Part shown: in pieces, positions 1-6,110 of the stretch
Position numbering within the stretch: the stretch's first letter is position 1
Layout of the letters: every line of letters begins with the position of its first letter
From: DATADF01 sp046263155
GTDB lineage: Bacteria > Actinomycetota > CADDZG01 > WHSQ01
Direction: 5' to 3'
DNA: 8,185 nt
Assembly (NCBI GenBank): GCA_046263155.1
Contig: JBHELF010000048.1
Span: 1 to 8,185 of the forward strand
Program-made: the position numbers and the translations under genes
The notes under the pieces: model-generated
Seen by the model: only the letters and a program-made list of their open reading frames with translations
Told to the model about the DNA's origin: nothing
Databases searched by the model: none

Positions 1-1
1 G

Positions 2-721
2 AGCGAGAGAGTCGCCGATCTTAATAATGCGCGCTGGTACTCGAGCGGCGTGCTGCTTCCGGATGGGAACGTGGTCGCTCTGTCGGGAGCCAATCGTGAT
101 GAGGTTTTGGTTCCTGGAAGCGAAACCCCCGTCACCCAGGCGGAGCTGTTCGATGGAGAAAAATGGACGCCACTCGCATCGGCGGCCCGTGTCCGCACCT
201 ACCACAACTCGGCCATGTTGCTACCCGATGGAAGCATCCTTGTCGGTGGTCATTCACCCATCAACACGGGCTACGGCCCGACGGGGGACAACAGCGCGCA
301 GGCTGTGACCGGCACCAACAATCTGAAGGATCCGTCCTTCGAGATCTTCAAGCCCCCTTATCTCTTCCGCGGCCCGCGTCCGCGCATCACGCGCGTTGAT
401 TCGGGAATTGCTTGGGGTGGCAAGTTCGAAATCTCCAGCCCCGATGCCGGACGTGTCGAGAAAGTCGTCCTGATGCGCCTTCCTGCCGTGACTCACATCA
501 CGGACGCGGATCAAAGGGCGGTCGAGCTTGATTCGAGGAGCCATCGCCCCGGCTCCGTGACCGTGGAGGCCCCACCGAATGGCAAGGTCGCTCCTCCCGG
601 CTATTACTACGTATTCATTCTCACGAACGCGGGCCAGGGCCTGACCCCCTCGAATGCGCGCATCGTCCGCGTTGGTCCGCGTCCAGACGCTCGTCCCGCT
701 CCTGCGCCGATGGGCATGTGA
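2..721 (+). CDS. Galactose oxidase/glyoxal oxidase-like protein, C-terminal part (5' end outside window)
   Basis: About 239 C-terminal residues are present; the reading frame is open from base 2 and the start lies upstream. The N-terminal part of the fragment has kelch-like strands (ARWYSSGVLLPDG, then RTYHNSAMLLPDGSILVGG). After these comes the C-terminal 'early set' domain typical of galactose oxidases (DUF1929), running from about PPYLFRGPRPRI to ARIVRVG. The Tyr-His pair at bases 200-205 matches the axial Tyr and His copper ligands of fungal galactose oxidase (Tyr495/His496). The His in VTHITDADQR at bases 494-496 matches His581. The Cys-Tyr radical site would lie upstream, so catalytic competence cannot be judged. 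The family contains secreted copper-radical oxidases of alcohols or aldehydes, but bacterial members are mostly uncharacterised and some may be structural. The gene ends in a Pro/Ala-rich tail. The following membrane-protein gene begins seven bases downstream, suggesting co-transcription. The family call is firm; the substrate is unknown. Confidence 0.85.
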   Translation, partial: SERVADLNNARWYSSGVLLPDGNVVALSGANRDEVLVPGSETPVTQAELFDGEKWTPLASAARVRTYHNSAMLLPDGSILVGGHSPINTGYGPTGDNSAQAVTGTNNLKDPSFEIFKPPYLFRGPRPRITRVDSGIAWGGKFEISSPDAGRVEKVVLMRLPAVTHITDADQRAVELDSRSHRPGSVTVEAPPNGKVAPPGYYYVFILTNAGQGLTPSNARIVRVGPRPDARPAPAPMGM

Positions 722-728
722 CGGATTG

Positions 729-1853
729 GTGAGGCTCGCACGCCGGGCGGCGATCGGCACGATCGCCGCCCTCTTCGCACTCGTCCCCGGTCTCTTGATT
801 GGTTCGCGCGCCGCCGCGCACGAGGAGCAAGGTCTCGGCGCGCTCGCCGTCTTGGACCGGATCACGCCCGAATTGCCCGACGTGGAGGTTTTCATCACGC
901 ATCCCTCGGTTCCGATAATCACGATTCGAAACGCCTCCGAGCGTTTGCTCGCCATCGAAGGGGCGGAGGGGGAACCTTTCCTGCGCATCGGTCGGTCGGT
1001 TCAGCTCAACGCGAGCTCCTCGACCGCCTACCGGTCGCTGGATCCAAGCAGTGCGCGAGCTCTGCCACCCGGAGTCGAGGCCGGAAAGACCCCGCGGTGG
1101 ATCACGGTTGCGCGCCGCTCGACCTGGTCGTGGCTCGATCCGAGGATCACCTTCCTCCAGGGCCAGAGTCTCGAGGCGACCTGGCGGATCCCCGCGCGCT
1201 GGGGTCAAACCCCGGTTTCGATTGAGGGGGGCTGGGAGGCGCTCGATGGCCACGGTCACTTCACGACGGCCATCGACATAACGGACCATCCCGAAGGCCT
1301 GGATATCCAGTTCCTGTTCGGAAACGTGCCCGGGGTCTACGTCAGGAATTCGACCGATCGAGTACTCGAGGTGCCGGGTCTGCAGGATGAGGCATTTCTG
1401 AGGATCGGACCCCGAGGGGTATTCGCGAACCTGCTTTCCCCGACCTATCACTTCGCCGGGCGACACAAGCCGGGGAGGGTTCCCGGAAGCACCGATCCTT
1501 CGGCCGATCCCAAATGGCAGCGCGTCTCTAAGAAACCCATCTGGGCGTGGCTCGAGCTGCGGGCGCGATTGCCCGCCCGGGCTCAGTTCCGCTCCGTCTT
1601 GGGACCGGAGCGTCGCACGGTGCTGAGCTGGACCACTCCCATGTTCCTCGGCGACGAGCGCATCGAGCTGACGGGGGATCTGGACTGGATACCCGCGGAG
1701 CCGGCCGCGGCCGCGGAGACGGAAGACGGAGGGATCAATCCGCTGTGGGTGGTTGTGGCCGCGGCATGGGTCGGTGTGGGCGCGCTCGCGGTGCAGCGGC
1801 TGAGGGCCAGGCGGAACCTCGGTCCGTCCGAGGCGGTCCGGGCGCGCAGCTAG
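729..1853 (+). CDS. Exported, C-terminally membrane-anchored protein with two tandem domain repeats; function unknown
   Basis: The protein has 374 residues from the GTG at 729. That start puts a signal peptide directly at the N-terminus: basic RLARR, a hydrophobic core, and a likely cleavage after about residue 30 (SRAAA before HEEQ). An ATG at 654 in the same frame would add 25 residues and overlap the upstream gene by 68 bases. No strong ribosome-binding site supports either start. The body holds two copies of one domain, at roughly residues 51-178 and 190-322, in register at an offset of 139 residues: IRNASER/VRNSTDR, FLRIG/FLRIG, PRW/PKW and WSWLD/WAWLE. A Glu/Ala-rich spacer leads to one membrane helix (about 336-355) and a basic Arg-rich tail, so the repeats should face outside. 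From memory, the domain resembles an unnamed actinobacterial family with a 'GEPYLRIG ... W.DHR' pattern, but I cannot name it. It lies seven bases after the galactose-oxidase-like gene and probably shares its transcript. Confidence 0.8.
   Translation: MRLARRAAIGTIAALFALVPGLLIGSRAAAHEEQGLGALAVLDRITPELPDVEVFITHPSVPIITIRNASERLLAIEGAEGEPFLRIGRSVQLNASSSTAYRSLDPSSARALPPGVEAGKTPRWITVARRSTWSWLDPRITFLQGQSLEATWRIPARWGQTPVSIEGGWEALDGHGHFTTAIDITDHPEGLDIQFLFGNVPGVYVRNSTDRVLEVPGLQDEAFLRIGPRGVFANLLSPTYHFAGRHKPGRVPGSTDPSADPKWQRVSKKPIWAWLELRARLPARAQFRSVLGPERRTVLSWTTPMFLGDERIELTGDLDWIPAEPAAAAETEDGGINPLWVVVAAAWVGVGALAVQRLRARRNLGPSEAVRARS
879..1262 (+). repeat. Protein-level tandem repeat, copy 1
   Basis: This is the first copy of the duplicated extracellular domain (residues about 51-178 of the anchored protein). 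Anchor points are IRNASER, EPFLRIG, PRW and WSWLD. The spacing from FLRIG to the first Trp of WxW is 49 residues, identical to copy 2, so the two align here without gaps. Confidence 0.75.
1296..1694 (+). repeat. Protein-level tandem repeat, copy 2
   Basis: This is the second copy of the same domain (residues about 190-322). Anchor points are VRNSTDR, EAFLRIG, PKW and WAWLE, again with 49 residues from FLRIG to WxW. The two copies have diverged well outside these anchors, so the duplication is old. Confidence 0.75.
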
Positions 1854-1929
1854 AGAGTGAGCGGCGGTCTCGGAAGGGGCACAGAGAAGAGAACCGGCGC
1901 GCTCGCAGCGATCCTGATACACAGTCTCG

Positions 1930-3312
1930 ATGCGGCGGGCGCTCGTGTTTGGAGACCGGATGCTCGACGTCGAGCTCCCCGACCGCACTCAGCCGGTCTC
2001 GCCCGGCGTCTCCCTTCCCCTGGACGCGACGCCCGATCTGGAGGCCACGGTCATCTCGGCGCTCGAGGAGCCACTCGATGGTCCTCCCCTAAGCCGACGG
2101 GCTCGTGACGCGAAACGAGTCACGATCGCTTTCGACGACGCCACCGTGCCCTGTTTCGCTCCGGTTTGGGCTACCGCGCTGCCCATCATCATCGGGACGT
2201 TGGAGGCTTCCGGGGTCGAGCGCGATCGGATCGGGCTGGTCTGCGCGAATTCGCTGCACCGCCAGTTCACGCACGATGAGTTGGGCAGGCTGATCGGTGA
2301 CGAGATCGTCCGCGTCCACGGCGATCGCCTCAGCTGTCACGATGCGGAGGATCCAGATGCTCTCGAGTACTTGGGCCCGACGGCATCCGGTTATGACGTC
2401 GAGCTCAACCGCTGTGTGACGGAATCGGATCTGACCATCTATCTGAATTGCTCTACCACTCGCGGTTTCTCCGGTGGGTGGAAGTCGGTGTGCGTGGGTC
2501 TATCCAGCTACCGATCCATCCATCATCACCACACGCCGGATGTGATGAGCATGTCGCTCGATCGCAACAGGATGCACGAGATCCTCGACGAGATGGGCGG
2601 CCTTGTCGATGACACCTTGGGGCCGCAGCGGATCTTCAAGCTTGAGACGGTGCTTGCGAATCCTCTGCAGGTACACACCATCTACGGCGGCAGCGTCGCG
2701 GCAACACGCCGCAAGGTAGTGGAGAAGCTGGCCGCGCACCAACCTCCGCGCCGCGAACTCCTCGAAGAACCCGCCGATGTGGTGATTTACGGCGTGCCCG
2801 ACTGGAGCCCCTACGCCGCGTTTTCGCACGGCAATCCGATCCTCGACATCATCTCGACGGGCCTCGGCTATCTCGGAGGAGTGATCCAAGCCCTGGGCAA
2901 GGAGGGATGTACGGCGATTTTGGCGACGCCGGCTCCATGGCGCTGGGACGACGCGCGTCACCCCTCTTATCGGGAGGTGTGGGAGGAGGTCCTAGCCGTG
3001 ACGCTCAACCCCGACGAGGCTCGGGCACGATACGAGCCCGTCCTGGCGGCGCGGCCCGATTACATAGACGCGTACAGAACGAAATTCGGTTTTCACCCCG
3101 TTCACGGGATCATGGCGCTCTACCCGCTGAAACGGCTCCGTCACGCCGGCAAAGTGATCGTCGCGGGGGCCGAGGATCCGGACATCCCTCGACACTGTGG
3201 CTGCGAGGCCACGCAGTCGGTCGAGGAAGCGATCGCTCTGGCGGAGGACATTCACGGAACCGACTGCAAGATCGCGTTGGTCGACTATCCGCTGGCCGTC
3301 AATCGGAGCTGA
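1930..3312 (+). CDS. LarA-family (DUF2088) nickel-pincer racemase/epimerase homologue with variant active site
   Basis: This is a 460-residue homologue of nickel-dependent lactate racemase LarA, whose family racemises or epimerises 2-hydroxy acids using a covalently bound nickel-pincer nucleotide. The N-terminus (VFGDRMLDVELP, residues 6-17) fits the usual LarA opening. An in-frame TGA 12 bases upstream makes the ATG at 1930 the only start that keeps it. By motif alignment to LarA of Lactobacillus plantarum, LHR (109-111) carries the His108 equivalent, RGFSGGWK ends at Lys185 (cofactor-attachment Lys184), and the last His of HHHH (198-201) lies 16 residues on, matching nickel ligand His200. 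The His174 equivalent is Ser175, and the DDxTR motif reads DDATV, losing the Arg75 equivalent. The substrate is therefore probably not lactate. The cofactor-making larB, larC and larE genes are not in the window. No convincing Shine-Dalgarno is seen. Family call firm, substrate unknown. Confidence 0.85.
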   Translation: MRRALVFGDRMLDVELPDRTQPVSPGVSLPLDATPDLEATVISALEEPLDGPPLSRRARDAKRVTIAFDDATVPCFAPVWATALPIIIGTLEASGVERDRIGLVCANSLHRQFTHDELGRLIGDEIVRVHGDRLSCHDAEDPDALEYLGPTASGYDVELNRCVTESDLTIYLNCSTTRGFSGGWKSVCVGLSSYRSIHHHHTPDVMSMSLDRNRMHEILDEMGGLVDDTLGPQRIFKLETVLANPLQVHTIYGGSVAATRRKVVEKLAAHQPPRRELLEEPADVVIYGVPDWSPYAAFSHGNPILDIISTGLGYLGGVIQALGKEGCTAILATPAPWRWDDARHPSYREVWEEVLAVTLNPDEARARYEPVLAARPDYIDAYRTKFGFHPVHGIMALYPLKRLRHAGKVIVAGAEDPDIPRHCGCEATQSVEEAIALAEDIHGTDCKIALVDYPLAVNRS

Positions 3313-3316
3313 TCGA

Positions 3317-4315
3317 CTACCACCAACCCTGACGACGCGCGTAGCGCAGCATTCCCACGGTAATGAGCAGCATGAAGAACAGGACTCCGAGGATGTGAAG
3401 TGGGTCGGTTGCCTCCGGGACGATGATGTTCATCCCGTAGATCCCGGCCACCGCGCTGACCGGTAGGGCGACCGCCGCGATCAAGGCCAATCGCTCCATC
3501 GCGACGTTGATCTTCGTGGTCACGCGCGACTGGTAATAGTCGAGAACGCCTTGCAGGAACTCCTTCTCTCCTTCGCAGATGCTCGCCACCCGGTGGAATT
3601 GGTCGTGGAGGTCGTGGACGTATTCGTGGGATTCGGTCGGCAGAAACTTGACGAGCGTAGTGATCCGACCGTAGATCTCCGAGCTCTGCGACGACATCGT
3701 TCGGACCGTTAACAATTCGTGACGCACGCGGAACATGTCCTCGAGTAGGTCTTCGGGATCTCCGCCGTCCTCCGCGACGATGCGACGCTCCAAGGAAGCG
3801 ATCTTGCTGGCGATGTTGGAGACGAACGTCTCCTGGCGGCGGGCTATTGCCGAACCCAATGCGTAGGAGAGCTCCGCGGTCGAGGTCGGGCGCAACCGCC
3901 CCTGCTCGATCTTCTGCCGGATTGCGCGCGTCTCGGTCAGCGCGGCCTCGAGGGGTACGCCGTGACCCAGGGGGCCGTGAACTGAGATAAAGAAATTCGG
4001 GCCGACGACGACGTCCAGCTCGAGCAGATGGACGTGGCCGGACTCTCCCTGCTCGGGGGCGTGCAGGATCATGAATAGATACCCCGGATACGCATGCAGC
4101 TTGGGCACATGGCTGCGCTTGCGACAGTCCTCGATCGCGAGCGGGTGAAGCTGGAAGACGTCCGCAAGAAGCTCGGCAGCCGGCTCATCTACCTCGGGCA
4201 TGTCGACCCACATGAATCCGCCGGATTCCGCCAGCAGGGCGGGGACATCGGTCAACTCGCGGGGCTTGATGACCCCGTCCTCGATCCACATGACCTCGGT
4301 CACTTGGCCCCCCAT
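3317..4315 (-). CDS. corA: CorA-family magnesium/divalent-cation channel
   Basis: This 332-residue protein is an inner-membrane pentameric Mg2+ (also Co2+/Ni2+) channel by family. The soluble N-terminal alpha/beta domain covers about residues 1-150. The long helical stalk covers about 150-272, rich in charged residues. Transmembrane helix 1 (about 274-292) ends in the diagnostic GIYGMN motif (YGMN at 293-296), which is the selectivity filter. The short loop keeps the Pro-Glu of the usual MPE motif (VPE, 299-301). Helix 2 (about 307-324) is followed by a basic tail ending in RRQGWW. The length is normal for the family. The ATG at 4315 is the first available; a second ATG at codon 9 has a nearer GAGG and is an alternative. 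The gene is divergent from the sulfite reductase operon and convergent with the LarA homologue, so it is probably a single-gene unit. The cation actually transported cannot be read from sequence. Confidence 0.95.
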   Translation of the reverse strand: MGGQVTEVMWIEDGVIKPRELTDVPALLAESGGFMWVDMPEVDEPAAELLADVFQLHPLAIEDCRKRSHVPKLHAYPGYLFMILHAPEQGESGHVHLLELDVVVGPNFFISVHGPLGHGVPLEAALTETRAIRQKIEQGRLRPTSTAELSYALGSAIARRQETFVSNIASKIASLERRIVAEDGGDPEDLLEDMFRVRHELLTVRTMSSQSSEIYGRITTLVKFLPTESHEYVHDLHDQFHRVASICEGEKEFLQGVLDYYQSRVTTKINVAMERLALIAAVALPVSAVAGIYGMNIIVPEATDPLHILGVLFFMLLITVGMLRYARRQGWW

Positions 4316-4357
4316 TCCCGCGCTCGGTCAGCTAATGGAAAGGGCCTCGGAGTCGCG

Positions 4358-4375
4358 AGTCAAGGCGGTTTGACT
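4358..4375. promoter_or_regulatory. Inverted repeat AGTCAA-N6-TTGACT in the divergent intergenic region
   Basis: Two perfect six-base arms are separated by GGCGGT. The right arm is the proposed -35 hexamer reading toward the reductase operon. The left arm is the same TTGACT on the - strand, reading toward corA. It may be an operator, or simply two back-to-back -35 elements. No matching -10 was convincing on the corA side. Confidence 0.4.
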
Positions 4376-4398
4376 TCGCATACTTTTACCTGTAGAAA
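4370..4398 (+). promoter_or_regulatory. Candidate promoter for the sulfite reductase-siroheme operon
   Basis: TTGACT (4370-4375) and TAGAAA (4393-4398) are separated by 17 bases. The first matches five of six bases of the housekeeping -35 consensus and the second four of six of the -10. Transcription would begin near 4405, leaving a leader of roughly 45 bases. The stretch 4376-4440 has 24 G/C in 65 bases by hand count, far below the flanking coding DNA, as expected for a control region. Confidence 0.5.
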
Positions 4399-4409
4399 GC
4401 GTAGTTTCT
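4394..4409. promoter_or_regulatory. Inverted repeat AGAAA-N6-TTTCT overlapping the candidate -10
   Basis: Two perfect five-base arms flank GCGTAG. The left arm overlaps the proposed -10 hexamer and the right arm would lie at the transcription start, a position that suits a repressor site. Short arms like this can occur by chance in AT-rich DNA, so the call is tentative. Confidence 0.3.
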
Positions 4410-4411
4410 GT

Positions 4412-4441
4412 TTGACCAGGGTTATTAGGACAAATTATAGG
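4412..4441 (+). promoter_or_regulatory. Alternative promoter hexamers close to the reductase start
   Basis: TTGACC (4412-4417) and TATAGG (4436-4441) are separated by 18 bases. Initiation from here would fall at about the start codon, inside or after the ribosome-binding site. It is therefore less attractive than the promoter at 4370 unless the message is leaderless. Confidence 0.2.
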
Positions 4442-4444
4442 AGG
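4439..4444 (+). promoter_or_regulatory. Shine-Dalgarno AGGAGG deciding the TTG start of the reductase gene
   Basis: AGGAGG lies four bases before the TTG at 4449. An in-frame TGA at 4413-4415 and the lack of any ATG, GTG or TTG between it and 4449 exclude a longer protein. No ATG or GTG codon follows in frame for many residues, although family similarity already starts at about residue 10. Confidence 0.75.
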
Positions 4445-4448
4445 TGGC

Positions 4449-6110
4449 TTGGTCCAGGCACCGGGGCGGGTCCGCGGCGAGGGCCAATGGGCCCTCGGCT
4501 ACAGCGAGCCGCTCAACAAGGCCGAGCGCATAAAGCGCGACGACGACGGCCTGAACGTGCGCGCCCGAATCGAGGAGATCTACGCGCATCAGGGGTTCCG
4601 CTCGATCTGGCCGGACGATCTTCGCAGCCGTTTCAGATGGTGGGGTCTCTACACGCAGCGCCGCCAGGGCATCGCCGGGGGCCAGACCGCGGCGGTCGAG
4701 CCCCACGAGCTCGAGGACGAGTTCTTCATGCTCCGCATCCGCATCGCCGGCGGACTGCTTACGGTCGATCAATTGAGAGCGATCGCGTGGGTGTCGGAGC
4801 GTTTCGGAAGGGACATCGCCGACGTAACCGACCGTCAGAACATCCAGCTCCACTGGATCAGGATCGAGGACGTCCCCCGTATCTTCGCCGCCATCGAGGC
4901 AGTCGGGCTGACGACCGCGGAAGCCTGCGGAGACACGCCGCGCAACATGCTCGGTTGCCCGTTGGCCGGGGTGGACCGCCACGAGATCCTGGATGCCACT
5001 CCCTATCTCCTGAGGACCCACGCGCGCTTCGTCGGTGATCCGTCGTTCTCCAACCTGCCGCGCAAATACAAGACCTCGATCTCCGGTTGCGCCAGGCAGT
5101 GCGCGCAGCACGAGATCAACGACGTCGGCTTCGTAGGCACGAGGGGTGACTCGGACGAGGTCGGTTTCGACGTCTGGGTGGGCGGAGGCTTGGGACCGAA
5201 TCCCAAGTTCGCTCAGCGGCTGGGCGTCTTCGTGCAGCCCGACGCGGTTCCCGACGTTTGGGCGGGCATCACGTCGGTCTTCCGTGATTACGGGTATCGG
5301 CGAGCGCGCAACCACGCTCGGCTGAAGTTCTTGATTGCTGACTGGGGCGTCGAACGCTTCCGGGAAGTACTGGAGAAGGAATATCTCGAGGCGGCGCTGC
5401 CCGATGCGGGCGATCCTCCTTCTCCCATCGAAGGGAACCGAGATCACGTCGGCGTAGGCGAGCAAAAGGACGGTCGGCTGTACGTCGGCTTTGCTCCGCG
5501 GGCGGGCCGCATATTCGGACATCAGCTGAGGGAGGTCGCGGAGCTGGCTGCCACCCATGGTTCCGGTCGGATCGCGGCCACGACGGAACAAAAGATGGTC
5601 ATTCGCGACGTCCCGACCGAGCGTGTTGATGACCTCGTCGCCGCCCTTGAGGATCACGACCTCAGAGTGCGTCCCAGCGTCTTCCGACGCGGCACGATGG
5701 CCTGCACTGGGATCGAGTTCTGCAAACTCGCGATAGTCGAGACAAAGCAGCGGGCCGACTGGCTATATCGAGAGCTCGAGGAGCGGCTACCGGATTTCGA
5801 CGAACCGATCAGGATCAATCTCAACGGTTGCCCCAACTCCTGTGCTCGCTTCCAGGTTGCCGACATCGGACTGATGGGATCGCTGATCTCTCGCCCCGAC
5901 GGCACGAAGGTGGATGGCTATCAGGTTCACCTCGGAGGCCACCTTGGAGTCGATCATGCCCTCGCTCGGAAACTGAGGGGGTTCAAAGTGCCGGCCGCCG
6001 AGCTGGCCGACTACGTAGAGCGCCTGTTGCGCCGATACATCTCGTCCAGGAATGCCAAGGAGCCTTTTCACGAGTGGGCCGTTCGAGCCGAGGAGGGGCA
6101 ACTGAGATGA
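4449..6110 (+). CDS. sirA: Ferredoxin-dependent sulfite reductase (SirA/NirA family), siroheme and 4Fe-4S
   Basis: This 553-residue protein starts at a TTG and reduces sulfite to sulfide with six electrons from ferredoxin in cysteine synthesis. The family also contains nitrite reductases. Two ferredoxin-like/siroheme half-repeats are visible. The N-terminus EGQWALG...EPLN and FRWWGLYTQR closely resemble Mycobacterium tuberculosis SirA as I recall it. DRQN (128-131) and PRKYK (204-208) are typical siroheme/anion-site basic motifs. The 4Fe-4S cysteines are C419 and C425 (ACTGIEFC) and C461 and C465 (NGCPNSC). Tyr68 (GLYTQ) and Cys160 (AEACGD) align with Tyr69 and Cys161, which form a covalent Tyr-Cys link in the mycobacterial enzyme; this favours sulfite over nitrite. 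An extra C-x3-C (C214, C218) is absent from my recollection of the mycobacterial protein. The stop overlaps the next gene as ATGA. A siroheme synthase in the same operon fits the cofactor need. Sulfite versus nitrite is inferred. Confidence 0.92.
   Translation: MVQAPGRVRGEGQWALGYSEPLNKAERIKRDDDGLNVRARIEEIYAHQGFRSIWPDDLRSRFRWWGLYTQRRQGIAGGQTAAVEPHELEDEFFMLRIRIAGGLLTVDQLRAIAWVSERFGRDIADVTDRQNIQLHWIRIEDVPRIFAAIEAVGLTTAEACGDTPRNMLGCPLAGVDRHEILDATPYLLRTHARFVGDPSFSNLPRKYKTSISGCARQCAQHEINDVGFVGTRGDSDEVGFDVWVGGGLGPNPKFAQRLGVFVQPDAVPDVWAGITSVFRDYGYRRARNHARLKFLIADWGVERFREVLEKEYLEAALPDAGDPPSPIEGNRDHVGVGEQKDGRLYVGFAPRAGRIFGHQLREVAELAATHGSGRIAATTEQKMVIRDVPTERVDDLVAALEDHDLRVRPSVFRRGTMACTGIEFCKLAIVETKQRADWLYRELEERLPDFDEPIRINLNGCPNSCARFQVADIGLMGSLISRPDGTKVDGYQVHLGGHLGVDHALARKLRGFKVPAAELADYVERLLRRYISSRNAKEPFHEWAVRAEEGQLR
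6091..6098 (+). promoter_or_regulatory. Shine-Dalgarno AGGAGGGG for the 80-residue cysteine-rich gene
   Basis: This strong purine tract lies eight bases before the ATG at 6107, inside the end of the reductase gene. It supports a real start at the ATGA overlap rather than any longer reading of that frame. Confidence 0.75.

Noticed and set aside
654..728. Upstream ATG start for the membrane-anchored repeat protein
   Set aside because: It would bury the signal peptide behind 25 residues encoded inside the preceding gene; GTG at 729 gives a normal signal peptide and gene spacing.
1854..1929. Promoter or terminator in the 76 bases before the LarA homologue
   Set aside because: I found no hexamer pair, no hairpin and no ribosome-binding site strong enough to report.
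621..1988. Open frame of 455 codons on the - strand
   Set aside because: It lies opposite the signal-peptide/repeat protein and is low-complexity, Arg/Pro/Gly-rich with no motif; such frames arise by chance opposite GC-rich genes.
1930..4315. Functional link between the LarA homologue (nickel) and CorA (divalent cations)
   Set aside because: The genes are convergent and CorA is mainly a magnesium channel; adjacency alone does not support nickel supply.
4094..5038. Open frame of 314 codons on the + strand
   Set aside because: It runs antisense through corA, across the promoter region and out of frame into the reductase, and is Arg-rich; a shadow.
4425..5657. Open frame of 410 codons on the - strand
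   Set aside because: It is antisense to the sulfite reductase, whose motifs are unambiguous, and shows no recognisable domain or start signal.
5828..6106. Long N-terminal extension of the 80-residue protein
   Set aside because: It is an out-of-frame reading of the reductase 3' end; a strong ribosome-binding site marks the ATG at 6107.
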